NCBI RefSeq assembly: GCF_002102155.1
Contig: NZ_LQOU01000065.1
Span: 62,001 to 126,000 of the forward strand
DNA length: 64,000 nt
Source of the DNA: Mycobacterium europaeum
GTDB taxonomy: Bacteria > Actinomycetota > Actinomycetes > Mycobacteriales > Mycobacteriaceae
Direction: 5' to 3'
This document shows positions 50,065 through 58,008 of this stretch, one piece after another. The position numbers and the translations under genes were made by a program. The notes beneath the pieces were generated by a model. That model was not told the DNA's origin and did no database searches. It worked only from the letters and a program-made list of their open reading frames with translations. Position 1 is the first letter of the stretch, and each line of letters begins with the position of its first letter.

Positions 50065-51398
50065 CGGTCCACCCCGCCCATGACCGGGTCGATGCTGGCG
50101 ACCGCGGTGATCAGGTCGGCCACCATCCCGCCCTCGCACATCGCGGCCACCGACTGCAGGTTGGTGAACGACGGGTCCCGGTAGTGCACCCGGTACGGCC
50201 GGGTGCCGCCGTCGCTCACCATGTGCACGCCCAGCTCACCGCGCGGCGACTCCACCGCGGTGTACACCTGGCCCGCGGGGACCCTGATGCCCTCGGTGAC
50301 CAGCTTGAAGTGGTGGATCAAGGCCTCCATCGAGCCGCCCATGATCTTGGCGATGTGCTCTTCTGAGTTGCCCATGCCGTCCGGCCCCACCTTCAGGTCG
50401 GCCGGCCACGCGATCTTGCGGTCCTCGACCATGATCGGGCCCGGCTTCAGCTTGTCCAGACACTGCTCGACGATCTTGATCGACTCCCACATCTCGTTGA
50501 CGCGAATCATGTAGCGCCCGTAAGCATCACACGTGTCGGCGGTCATCACGTCGAATTCGTAGTTTTCATATCCGCAGTACGGTTCGCTCTTGCGCAGATC
50601 GTGGGGCAACCCGGTGGCGCGCAGGATGGGGCCGGTGATGCCCAGCGCCATGCAGCCCGTCAGGTCGAGGTAGCCGATGTCCTGGGTGCGGGCCTTCCAG
50701 ATGGCGTTTTCGTTGAGCAGATCGCCCATTTCGCGCAGCACCTGGCGCAGCGGCTTGAGGGCTTCGGCGATGTCGGTCTCCGCGCCCGGCGGCAGGTCCT
50801 GCGCGACGCCCCCCGGCCGGATGTAGGCGCTGTTCATCCGCAACCCGGAGATCTTCTCGAACAGGGTCAGGACGATCTCGCGGCCGCGGAAACCGACGAA
50901 CATCGGGGTCATGGCGCCCAGTTCCATGCCGCCGGTCGCCAGCGCGACCAGATGCGAGGAGATCCGGTTGAGCTCCATCATCATCACCCGGATGACGTTG
51001 ACCCGCTCCGGTATCTGGTCGGTGATGCCGAGCAGTTTCTCCACGCCCAGGCAGTACGCGGTCTCGTTGAAAAACGGTGACAGGTAATCCATTCGGGTGA
51101 CGAAGGTGACCCCCTGGGCCCAGTACCGATATTCGAGGTTCTTCTCGATCCCGGTGTGCAGGTAGCCGATTCCGCAGCGCACCTCGGTGACCGTTTCGCC
51201 CTCGATCTCGAGGATCAGCCGAAGCACCCCGTGGGTGGACGGGTGCTGGGGACCCATGTTGACGACGATCCGCTCACCGGGGTCCGCGTTGCGGGCGGCG
51301 TCGACGATCTGGTCCCAGTCCTGGCCGCCCGCGACCAACACGGTCTCGGGGCCTTCCGAGGCGCCGCCCTCGTGCGTCGAGTCAGTGATTGTGCTCAT
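50061..51398 (-). CDS. nuoD: NADH-quinone oxidoreductase subunit D
   Basis: A 445-residue, 49-kDa-type subunit that forms the quinone pocket with NuoB. Motifs: MGPQHPSTHGVLRLILEIEGE, GYLHTGIEKN, RVNVIRVMMMELNRISSHL, and the C-terminal ESPRGELGVHMVSDGGTRPYRVHYRDPSF. ATG at 51398 shares one base with the nuoC stop. Confidence 0.96.
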   Translation of the reverse strand: MSTITDSTHEGGASEGPETVLVAGGQDWDQIVDAARNADPGERIVVNMGPQHPSTHGVLRLILEIEGETVTEVRCGIGYLHTGIEKNLEYRYWAQGVTFVTRMDYLSPFFNETAYCLGVEKLLGITDQIPERVNVIRVMMMELNRISSHLVALATGGMELGAMTPMFVGFRGREIVLTLFEKISGLRMNSAYIRPGGVAQDLPPGAETDIAEALKPLRQVLREMGDLLNENAIWKARTQDIGYLDLTGCMALGITGPILRATGLPHDLRKSEPYCGYENYEFDVMTADTCDAYGRYMIRVNEMWESIKIVEQCLDKLKPGPIMVEDRKIAWPADLKVGPDGMGNSEEHIAKIMGGSMEALIHHFKLVTEGIRVPAGQVYTAVESPRGELGVHMVSDGGTRPYRVHYRDPSFTNLQSVAAMCEGGMVADLITAVASIDPVMGGVDR

Positions 51399-52123
51399 CA
51401 GTTGTACGCTCTCCGCTCGTCGGGCGGGGGTATCTGCGCTCCCTTGTACTCCACCGGGATGCCGCCGAGGGGATAGTCCTTGCGCTGCGGGTGGCCATGC
51501 CAGTCGTCGGGCATCTCGATGCGGGTCAGCGATGGGTGTCCGTCGAAGATGATGCCGAAGAAGTCGTAGGTCTCGCGTTCGTGCCAGTCGCATGTCGGAT
51601 ACACCCCGTACAGCGACGGGATGTGCGGATCACCATCCGGCACAGCCACTTCCAGGCGGACGCGGCGATTGTGCGTGATCGACTGCAGCGGGTACACCGC
51701 GTGCAGTTCGCGGCCGGTCTCGTTGGGGTAGTGCACCCCGCTGACGCCCAGGCACATCTCGAAACGCAGCTCCGGCTCGTCTCGGAGGCGCTGCGCGACG
51801 GCCACCAGCTTCTCGCGGCGCACGTCCAGCGTCAGTTCGTCGCGATAAACCACGACTTTCTCTATCGCGTCAAAGAATTGGATACCGTCGGCCTCCAGCG
51901 CCCCGGCCAACCGGTCCACCACGTCGTCGAAGTAGCCGCCGTAGGGCCGGGGGCTGCCGCCCGGCAGGGCGATCTGCCGCACGAGCCGTCCGTAGCCGGT
52001 GGTGTCGCCGGAATCGGAGATGCCGAACATGCCGCGCCGCACGCCGATCACCTCGCCGTCGGCGCGGGGCGGCCCCCCGCCTTCGGTCGCCGCTTCCTTG
52101 GGGTCGTGGTCCGGTGAGCTCAT
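51398..52123 (-). CDS. nuoC: NADH-quinone oxidoreductase subunit C
   Basis: A 241-residue, 30-kDa-type peripheral subunit. The signature [47 protein letters not shown] is present. The N-terminal 25 residues are acidic and variable. The start overlaps the nuoB stop by 4 bases. Confidence 0.95.
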
Positions 52124-52674
52124 CGCAGCAGCCCGCGCATCTCGATGGTGGGCCGGGCCGACAGCGCCGCCTGCTCGGCTTCGGCGATGGCGGTCTCCCG
52201 GTTGACGCCCAGCGGCATCTGTTGAATCTTCTCGTGCAGCTTGAGGATTGCGTACAGCAGCATCTCCGGCCGGGGCGGGCACCCGGGCAGGTAGATGTCC
52301 ACCGGAACGACATGGTCCACGCCCTGCACGATCGCGTAGTTGTTGAACATGCCGCCGGACGAGGCGCAGACGCCCATGGCCAGCACCCACTTCGGTTCGG
52401 CCATCTGGTCGTAGATCTGCCGCAGCACCGGCGCCATCTTCTGGCTCACCCGCCCGGCAACGATCATCAGGTCGGCCTGCCGCGGCGTCGCCGAGAACCG
52501 CTCCATGCCGAACCGCGCGATGTCGAATCTCGGCCCGGCGGTTGCCATCATCTCGATGGCGCAGCACGCCAGCCCGAACGTCGCCGGCCACAAGGAGTTC
52601 TTGCGGACATAGCCGGCCACCTTCTCGACCGTCGACAGCAGAATCCCACCGGGCAGCTGTTCTTCGAGACCCAC
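52120..52674 (-). CDS. nuoB: NADH-quinone oxidoreductase subunit B
   Basis: A 184-residue subunit carrying the terminal [4Fe-4S] cluster N2. The tandem Cys pair is in [11 protein letters not shown], the third Cys in [24 protein letters not shown], and the fourth in [19 protein letters not shown]. Seven bases downstream of nuoA. Confidence 0.96.
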
Positions 52675-52681
52675 GTCTACC

Positions 52682-53059
52682 TCAATCCCACGTCAGGCCG
52701 CCGCGGCGCCACACATAGGCGTACGCCACGAAAACCGTGAGCATGAACACCACCATCTCGACCAACGCGAACGTTCCCAGCGCGTCGTAACTGACCGCCC
52801 AGGGATACAAGAACACGATTTCGATGTCGAAGACGATAAAAAGCATTGCGGTCAGGTAATACTTCACCGGGAACCGCTGGCCGGGCGTCGCATGCGGGCC
52901 ACTCACCGCCGTTTCGGTGGGCTCGATGCCGCATTCGTAGGGGGCCATCTTCGACTTGTTGTAGCGCGATGGGCCGGCCAGGCTCGCGATCACCACCGAA
53001 CCCACGGCGAAGGCCGCGGCGATCGCTCCGAGCACCAGGATGGGTATGTAGACGTTCAA
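52682..53059 (-). CDS. nuoA: NADH-quinone oxidoreductase subunit A
   Basis: A 125-residue three-helix membrane subunit. The loop YECGIEPTETAVSGPHATPGQRFPVKYYLTAMLFIVFDIEIVFLYPWAVSY is the family signature (Cys in the quinone-gating loop, Asp/Glu in FDIEIVF). A TTG start at 53059 (MNVYIPILVLGAIAAAF) with GGAG upstream matches other mycobacterial NuoA proteins. First gene of the operon. Confidence 0.95.
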   Translation of the reverse strand: MNVYIPILVLGAIAAAFAVGSVVIASLAGPSRYNKSKMAPYECGIEPTETAVSGPHATPGQRFPVKYYLTAMLFIVFDIEIVFLYPWAVSYDALGTFALVEMVVFMLTVFVAYAYVWRRGGLTWD

Positions 53060-53331
53060 CTCGCTCCAAGATCTCCTCGTACGGGTCGCCGGTGCGGCGG
53101 CCGGGCGGGGGGCCGGGCTGCTGTGACGTACCCGGGCGGCGGGCGATCACAGTGACCTTCACAACATAGCGTCGCGAAGGCGGGTGTGTTTTGTCGGGGT
53201 GGGGGTATTCGCCTCGTTTTTGGGTGGCCGCAACCGGGCGGTTCGCCGCCGGGCGCGGCCCGCGGCGCACGCGCGCACGCTTCGCGGTCGCCGGTGGGCC
53301 GGCGGTCGCGGTATCAACGCAGGTGAAGGGC
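53060..53331 (-). promoter_or_regulatory. nuo operon promoter region
   Basis: 272 bases between nuoA and the downstream end of the response-regulator gene. It must carry the nuo promoter. A short perfect inverted repeat GTGA-CCT-TCAC lies at 53152-53162, about 95 bases before the nuoA start. No consensus sigma boxes stand out, and the CRP-like TGTGA-N6-TCACA spacing is not met. Confidence 0.45.
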
Positions 53332-53745
53332 CTAGCGGGTGGGGGTGCGGAGCAGTCCGAGCACCGTGCGGCCCAGCACGATGGGATCGAGGGGATGCGG
53401 CACGGCGGCCTCGGCGCGCGACCAGTTCGCCAGCCACGCGTCGTCGGGGCGGCCGGTGAGCACCACGATCGGTGGGCACGTCGCGAGTTCGTCCTTGAGT
53501 TGCTTGGCGATTCCCATGCCGCCGGTGGGCGTGGCCTCGCCGTCCAGGATGGCCAAGTCGATGCCGCCCTCGTCCATCTGCCGGACCACCATCGGGGCGG
53601 TCGCCACCTCGAGGTAGGTCAGCTCGGGCAGATCCGGATGCAGATGCTTGCCCAATGCCCGTATCACTTGTTCGCGGGTTCTGGCGTTATCGCTGTAGAC
53701 CAGGATCCGCAGGGCGACGCTGGATTCGGGGCTGGAGTCCGACAC
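53332..53745 (-). CDS. Atypical response-regulator receiver protein (Rv3143-like)
   Basis: A 137-residue stand-alone receiver domain with a GTG start. Phosphoacceptor Asp is in LAILDGEATPTGG; the Thr/Ser switch is VVLTGRP. The acidic pair after strand 1 is reduced (YSDN), and the invariant Lys before Pro in strand 5 is His here (AAVPHPLDP). There is no output domain and no kinase gene nearby. It sits beside nuo as Rv3143 does in M. tuberculosis, where I recall a reported link to the NADH dehydrogenase. It lies 30 bases downstream of the catabolic operon and may be co-transcribed with it. Confidence 0.8.
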   Translation of the reverse strand: MSDSSPESSVALRILVYSDNARTREQVIRALGKHLHPDLPELTYLEVATAPMVVRQMDEGGIDLAILDGEATPTGGMGIAKQLKDELATCPPIVVLTGRPDDAWLANWSRAEAAVPHPLDPIVLGRTVLGLLRTPTR

Positions 53746-53775
53746 GGTGCAGATGCTACTGGTGTCGCCCCGGCT

Positions 53776-54729
53776 TCACTGGGCAGCCCGCGCGAAGACG
53801 GCTTCGGCCCCCGCGGTGGCCGTCGAGCCGATCATGCCCAACCGGTTCCAGCCCAGGTCGAACTGGGTGCGCTCGATCTTGGCTCCCGCCGCGATCCGGA
53901 TCGAGCCGTCGTCGAGCTCGGTGATCGTGGCCGTCAGGGGCAGCGGCGCGGTGATGCCCTTGATGGTGAAGGCGGCCCGCAGTTCGCCGGTGTTGCCTTT
54001 GGTCGGCTGCACGCCGGTGACGACGACGCTGATCTCACCGAAGCGCTCGACGTCGAAGAAGTCCGCCGAGCGCAGGTGCTTGTCGCGGCGGCCGATCCCG
54101 GTGTCCAGGGATGCGGCGCGGATGTCCAGGCGGCCGAAAACCGCGCCCTTGCCCGTCAGTTGGCCGTCGCCGCTGAACTCGGTGAACCGGCCCTTGACGC
54201 GCAGCAGGCCCCACATGTTCGGGATCTTGAAGGTGATGGCCGAGCGGTCCGGGACGAGGTTCCACACGCCGGCCACGTCGGGATCGTTCAGCAGTGTTTC
54301 CAGAGTCGTCATCGTCACCCCATCTCTCGTGTCCAGCAGTGGCGCGATCTCGGCGGGGTCGAAGTACTCGTCGATCCGCTCGAGCCGGCCGTCGCCGCCC
54401 ACCCTGATCACGATGCAGACCCGCATCGAGATCGATTGGCCGGCATGGCCGGTCGCGTGCAGGACGTGCTGCTGGACGAAGCCGCCGTCGAAGAACCGCC
54501 GATCGAGAACCTCGTAGTGGCGTTCGGTGGTCGCGGAGATGAACCAGCCGATGACCCGCAGCGCGCGGGCCTTGCCATCGGGCTTGGAGGGGTCGCGGCG
54601 GGCGCCGACGCGCCAGACCGCGATGTCGTCGCTCCACATCCGCTCGACCGCCGCGAAGTCACCCTGTTCGATCGCGGTGAACAGGCGATCGGCGGAGTCG
54701 GCGACGATTTCCTTGCTCGCAGCGGGCAT
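53776..54729 (-). CDS. SnoaL-like / YceI fusion protein
   Basis: A 317-residue protein from the ATG at 54729 (GGAGAGGAG upstream). Residues 1-125 are a SnoaL/NTF2-like domain (ADRLFTAIEQGDFAAVERMWSDDIAVWRVG...LERIDEYFDPAEIAPLL). Residues about 135-317 are a YceI-like lipocalin-fold domain (VAGVWNLVPDRSAITFKIPNMWGLLRVKGRFTEFSGDGQL...DVERFGEISVVVTGV). YceI proteins bind polyprenoid or lipid-like ligands, usually in the periplasm, but no signal peptide is present. An internal in-frame ATG before the YceI part (about residue 136) could also be used. Last gene of the nine-gene operon. Confidence 0.8.
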   Translation of the reverse strand: MPAASKEIVADSADRLFTAIEQGDFAAVERMWSDDIAVWRVGARRDPSKPDGKARALRVIGWFISATTERHYEVLDRRFFDGGFVQQHVLHATGHAGQSISMRVCIVIRVGGDGRLERIDEYFDPAEIAPLLDTRDGVTMTTLETLLNDPDVAGVWNLVPDRSAITFKIPNMWGLLRVKGRFTEFSGDGQLTGKGAVFGRLDIRAASLDTGIGRRDKHLRSADFFDVERFGEISVVVTGVQPTKGNTGELRAAFTIKGITAPLPLTATITELDDGSIRIAAGAKIERTQFDLGWNRLGMIGSTATAGAEAVFARAAQ

Positions 54730-54796
54730 GATCTCGCTCCTCTCCTGGTGGCCCGGCTCCTCCTCGGGCCGCTGCACGGCCCGCATCGTCGCCGAG
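54730..54796 (-). repeat. MIRU-like fragment within the catabolic operon
   Basis: Minus-strand sequence with GGCGACGATGCGGGCC then GAGGAGGAGCCGGGCC and GGAGAGGAGCG. These are similar to the end motifs seen between nuoL and nuoM. It contains self-complementary GGGCC/GGCCC blocks and provides the ribosome site of the SnoaL-YceI gene. Tentative. Confidence 0.35.
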
Positions 54797-55144
54797 CTAT
54801 TCGCCGTCGTCCGCTTCGTATCCGGGGTGGGCGGCCGCCAGCCGGCGCCGCACCAGCGTGCGCAGGCAGGCGATGACCTCCCGGGCCCGTCCGTCCAGCT
54901 CACCCGCCCGTATCGCGGTGGCCAGCTCTTCCTCGTCGGCGAACCCCAGGTCGGCCAGCGCGGCGACGGACTCGGCCTCGCTCTCGTCGAGCAGTTCGCG
55001 TTCGACGATGCGCAACGCGTTGGCGGCCACCCGGGCGTGGAAGTTGACCTGCCCACTGGTCGCCGCCCGCACGTCGGTCTCCAGGAATTCGGCCACCGCG
55101 GCCACCAGCTCGGCCGCGAGCGGACGGCCGTACGGGCCGATCAC
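54797..55144 (-). CDS. DUF6285 family small protein
   Basis: A 115-residue helical protein from the GTG at 55144, which overlaps the kinase stop by 4 bases. The pattern RPLAAELVAAVAEFLETDV...GQVNFHARVAANALRIVERELL...LCIRAGELDGRAREVIACLRTLVRRRLAAAHP-type matches the DUF6285 family, seen almost only next to APH-fold kinase and acyl-CoA dehydrogenase genes. It probably binds or stabilises the kinase. Function unknown. Confidence 0.78.
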   Translation of the reverse strand: MIGPYGRPLAAELVAAVAEFLETDVRAATSGQVNFHARVAANALRIVERELLDESEAESVAALADLGFADEEELATAIRAGELDGRAREVIACLRTLVRRRLAAAHPGYEADDGE

Positions 55145-56130
55145 TCCGGCACCTCGTCGAGCAGGTCGAGCAGGTCCCACTCCGTCTCGCATACCCGGCG
55201 ACCGATCGCGGCCAGCTCCACCGAGCGGAACTGGCCGGTCAAATGCCGCTCCGCCTGGTAGCGGCAGATGACGCCCCAACGCAGCGTGGCCAGCACCAGC
55301 CACCAGTGAAACGCCACCCGGTCGACGCTAGTCCCGCCGGCCTGCTCGTAGGCGCGAAGGAAGCTCTCGATGCTGCCGAGGCCGCCGGCGCCGAGGCTGG
55401 CCGGGGCGCCGGAGCGCCAGGCCCGGATGCAGAACCAGGCGAGGTCGTCGTACGGGTCGCCGCGGTGCACCAGCTCCCAGTCGAGGACCGCGGCGAGGCG
55501 GGCGCCGTCGACGATGAGGTTGCCCATCCGGTAGTCGCCGTGCACCAGGACGTCGGCCGAAGGCTCCGGGCGGCGGGCCTCGAGCCAGCGAAACGCCCAT
55601 TCAAAGGTGGCGGTGGTGTCGCCCATGGCGTCGAGCCGCTCGCGCCACTGCGTGAGCGGGTCCTCGTGGGCCAGGCCGGGGATGCGCGGGTCGGCGCGGT
55701 GGATGGCCGCCAGGGCGTCCGCGCACTGCCGCAGCAGCCCCGCGCGGGCCGGCTGGCCGCCCGCCGCGTCGAGCTGACGCTGAATGCGCCGGACGATGGT
55801 CTCGCCGGCCACCTCGTCGCAGATCAGAAACGGATTGCCCAGGGCCGCAGGCGAATCATCGGCGATCAGGACGTGGGGGACCGGTGCGCCGGCGGCGGCC
55901 GCGGCGGCCTGGGCGTTCGCCTCCAGTTCCATGCCGGCGTGCATGTCGTCGGGCGCGCCGATGCGCAGGATCAGCGCTCGGCGCCGGTCGCCGGTGACGC
56001 CGTCGAACGCCCACGTGGAACGGCTCGCGCCGCCGGTCAGGGCGCGCAGGTTCTCCACCGCGACCCCGGCGCCCAGGACGGGCGCCAGTTCGGCGGCGAG
56101 TCGAGAGGCCAGCTCCTCGGTCGACGTCAC
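55141..56130 (-). CDS. APH-fold kinase associated with acyl-CoA dehydrogenase
   Basis: A 329-residue phosphotransferase. N-lobe: LTGGASRSTWAFDGVTGDRRRALILRIG. Hinge: FLICDEVAGETIVRR. Catalytic loop: VLVHGDYRMGNLIVDG (Asp, Asn), then AVLDWELVHRGDPYDDLAWFCIRAWR for the metal site. The family includes the kinase domain of human ACAD10/ACAD11, which phosphorylates 4-hydroxyacyl-CoA. Its 4-base overlap with the acyl-CoA dehydrogenase gene upstream supports that role here by analogy. Drug-resistance function is unlikely. Confidence 0.83.
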   Translation of the reverse strand: MTSTEELASRLAAELAPVLGAGVAVENLRALTGGASRSTWAFDGVTGDRRRALILRIGAPDDMHAGMELEANAQAAAAAAGAPVPHVLIADDSPAALGNPFLICDEVAGETIVRRIQRQLDAAGGQPARAGLLRQCADALAAIHRADPRIPGLAHEDPLTQWRERLDAMGDTTATFEWAFRWLEARRPEPSADVLVHGDYRMGNLIVDGARLAAVLDWELVHRGDPYDDLAWFCIRAWRSGAPASLGAGGLGSIESFLRAYEQAGGTSVDRVAFHWWLVLATLRWGVICRYQAERHLTGQFRSVELAAIGRRVCETEWDLLDLLDEVPE

Positions 56131-57371
56131 TTGCCAAACTTAAACAGCCGCTGGGCCACCCGGCGAATCTGGATCTCCTCGGCGCCCTCGGTGATCCGGT
56201 AGCGGCGGTGGTGCCGATAGATGTGCTCGAACGGCTCGTGCCGGCTGTAGCCCAGGCCGCCGAAGATCTGCATGGCCCGGTCCGCGGCGTCGCAGACGAG
56301 CCGGTTGGCACGATAGTTGGCCATCGACACCTTGTCCGAGACCTCCATGTGGTGGTCCCGGTCCAGGTGCCAGGCGGCGTAGGCCACCAGCAGCCGCACC
56401 ATCTGGGCTTCGGTCTGCAATTCGGCCAGCGGCCATTGCACGGCCTGGTTGACCGACAGCGGCTTGCCGAAGACGGTCCGCTGACCGGCGTATTCGGCGG
56501 CCCGGTCGATGCAGTACTGCGCCGCGCCCAGGCTGCTGGCTGCCTGCCGAATCCTGTTCTCGTGCAAGAACGTCTGCGCGACCTCCAGGCCGCGGTCCAC
56601 CTCGCCGAGCACCGCGTCGGCGGGCACCCGGACGTCGGTCAGCAGGACTTCGCCGTGATCGGTCGGCATGTTGAACGTCCACCAGTAGTAGGGGACGTCG
56701 AAGCCGGGCGCATCCGTCGGCACCAAAAAGGCCGTGATGCCCCGCGCCTGGCCCGGCTCACCGGACGTGCGGGCGAAGACCAGGTCGTGGGTCGCGCGGT
56801 GCACCCCGGTGTTGAACCGCTTGGCGCCGTTGATCACCCAGCCCCCAGAGCCCGAGCCGTCGGCCTGCGCGCGCGTCTCCAGCCACGTGGCGTCCGAGCC
56901 GTGCTGCGGCTCGGTCAGGCCGAACGCCATCGAGCGTTCCCCGGTGATCAGCGCTTCGGACCACAACCGGCGCTGCTCGGAGGTGCCGAACCGCTCCATC
57001 ATGATCACCTGCGGGAAGTTTCCGACGATCGAGGACTCGTTCTGCAGATCGTTGTGCAGGCCGAGACCCTTGTGCGCCAGGTGTTCCCGGATCACGGCCA
57101 TGTCGACGTTGGTGCCGTCCCGGCCGCCCAGCGACGACGGCAGCCCGTAGCGCAGCCAGCCCGCCCTGTCGGCGCGCCTGCGCATCTCGGCGAGCAGGTC
57201 TTCCCACTCGCGCGTGGGGATGCCGTCGTTGTCCCAGTCGGTGCGGGCGTGTTCGCGGCGCTTGTCGAAGAACTGGATGTGGTCGCGCTCCAGGGGTTTG
57301 ATCTCCGCCTCGATGAACTCGTCCATCTCGGCGAGCAGGCCCGGAAGGTGTTCGGGGAGCGTGAAATCCAC
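56127..57371 (-). CDS. Acyl-CoA dehydrogenase (ACAD10/11-like)
   Basis: A 414-residue flavoenzyme of full length. Motifs: FGLTEPQHGSDATWLETRA (FAD/substrate), WVINGAKRFNTGVHRATHDLVFART, IRQAASSLGAAQYCIDRAAEYAGQRTVFGKPL and the C-terminal QIFGGLGYSRHEPFEHIYRHHRRYRITEGAEEIQIRRVAQRL. With the adjacent kinase it resembles a split ACAD11: phosphorylation of a hydroxyacyl-CoA followed by phosphate loss to an enoyl-CoA. The specific substrate is not known. Confidence 0.86.
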   Translation of the reverse strand: MDFTLPEHLPGLLAEMDEFIEAEIKPLERDHIQFFDKRREHARTDWDNDGIPTREWEDLLAEMRRRADRAGWLRYGLPSSLGGRDGTNVDMAVIREHLAHKGLGLHNDLQNESSIVGNFPQVIMMERFGTSEQRRLWSEALITGERSMAFGLTEPQHGSDATWLETRAQADGSGSGGWVINGAKRFNTGVHRATHDLVFARTSGEPGQARGITAFLVPTDAPGFDVPYYWWTFNMPTDHGEVLLTDVRVPADAVLGEVDRGLEVAQTFLHENRIRQAASSLGAAQYCIDRAAEYAGQRTVFGKPLSVNQAVQWPLAELQTEAQMVRLLVAYAAWHLDRDHHMEVSDKVSMANYRANRLVCDAADRAMQIFGGLGYSRHEPFEHIYRHHRRYRITEGAEEIQIRRVAQRLFKFGK

Positions 57372-57381
57372 AGTTTGTCTC

Positions 57382-58008
57382 CTATGTCTGCTTGCCGCTG
57401 CCGTAGAGAGTTTTCTTCCAGATCGTCGACAGGGTGGCGATGGCGTCGGTGTCGCTGATCTTGATGCCCAGGTTGGAGGGGCCGACGAACACGGTGGTGA
57501 AGTTCTCGAACAGCAGGGCGATGGCCGCCGCCGTGTGCTGCGGGTCGAGCTCGGTCCCGTAGCCCTGCTCCTGGGCTCGGCGCACCGAGGCGGCCACGAT
57601 GTCCATGCCGAAGCGGCGGAATTCGTTCTGCACGGCCGCGAATCGGCGCTGGGTGGCGGCCAGCTGCGCCACCGCGATCATGATGCCGATGTTCTGTTTG
57701 AACATGTTCCAATACCCGGTGACCACCGCGGTGAAGAAGGCGTCGTCGTCCGGCGAGTCGGGTAGCTCCAGGCTCAGCCCCGACGGTGTCACGACGTCGT
57801 GCAGGAACGACTCCGCGAGGGCGGCGAGCAGGTCCTCCTTGTCGGCGAAATACCGGTAGAACACCGCGGGCGACTTGCCCGCCGCCGAGGTGATGTCGGC
57901 CAGGGTCGTGCCGTGGAAACCGCGCTCCGCGAACAGCTTACGGGCCGCCTGCTCGATGGCCTGCCTGGTCTGGCGGCCCTTGGCGGTCGGCGCCTCCGAA
58001 GCGGGCAT
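57382..58008 (-). CDS. TetR-family regulator inside the catabolic operon
   Basis: A 208-residue regulator. Helix-turn-helix: IEQAARKLFAERGFHGTTLADITSAAGKSPAVFYRYFADKEDLLAALAESFL. The C-terminal ligand domain is helical and aromatic (AVVTGYWNMFKQNIGIMIAVAQLAATQRRFAAVQNEFRRFGMDIV), similar to acyl-CoA or steroid-degradation regulators. ATG shares one base with the stop of the HMG-CoA-lyase-like gene. It likely binds the palindromes at 62434 or 62504. Confidence 0.87.
   Translation of the reverse strand: MPASEAPTAKGRQTRQAIEQAARKLFAERGFHGTTLADITSAAGKSPAVFYRYFADKEDLLAALAESFLHDVVTPSGLSLELPDSPDDDAFFTAVVTGYWNMFKQNIGIMIAVAQLAATQRRFAAVQNEFRRFGMDIVAASVRRAQEQGYGTELDPQHTAAAIALLFENFTTVFVGPSNLGIKISDTDAIATLSTIWKKTLYGSGKQT

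Noticed and set aside
53149..53162. CRP site in the nuo promoter
   Set aside because: Only GTGA-N3-TCAC is present; the TGTGA-N6-TCACA spacing for mycobacterial CRP is not met.
53191..54876. 561-codon plus-strand frame opposite the response regulator and SnoaL-YceI
   Set aside because: Shadow frame; the opposite strand carries well-conserved domains.
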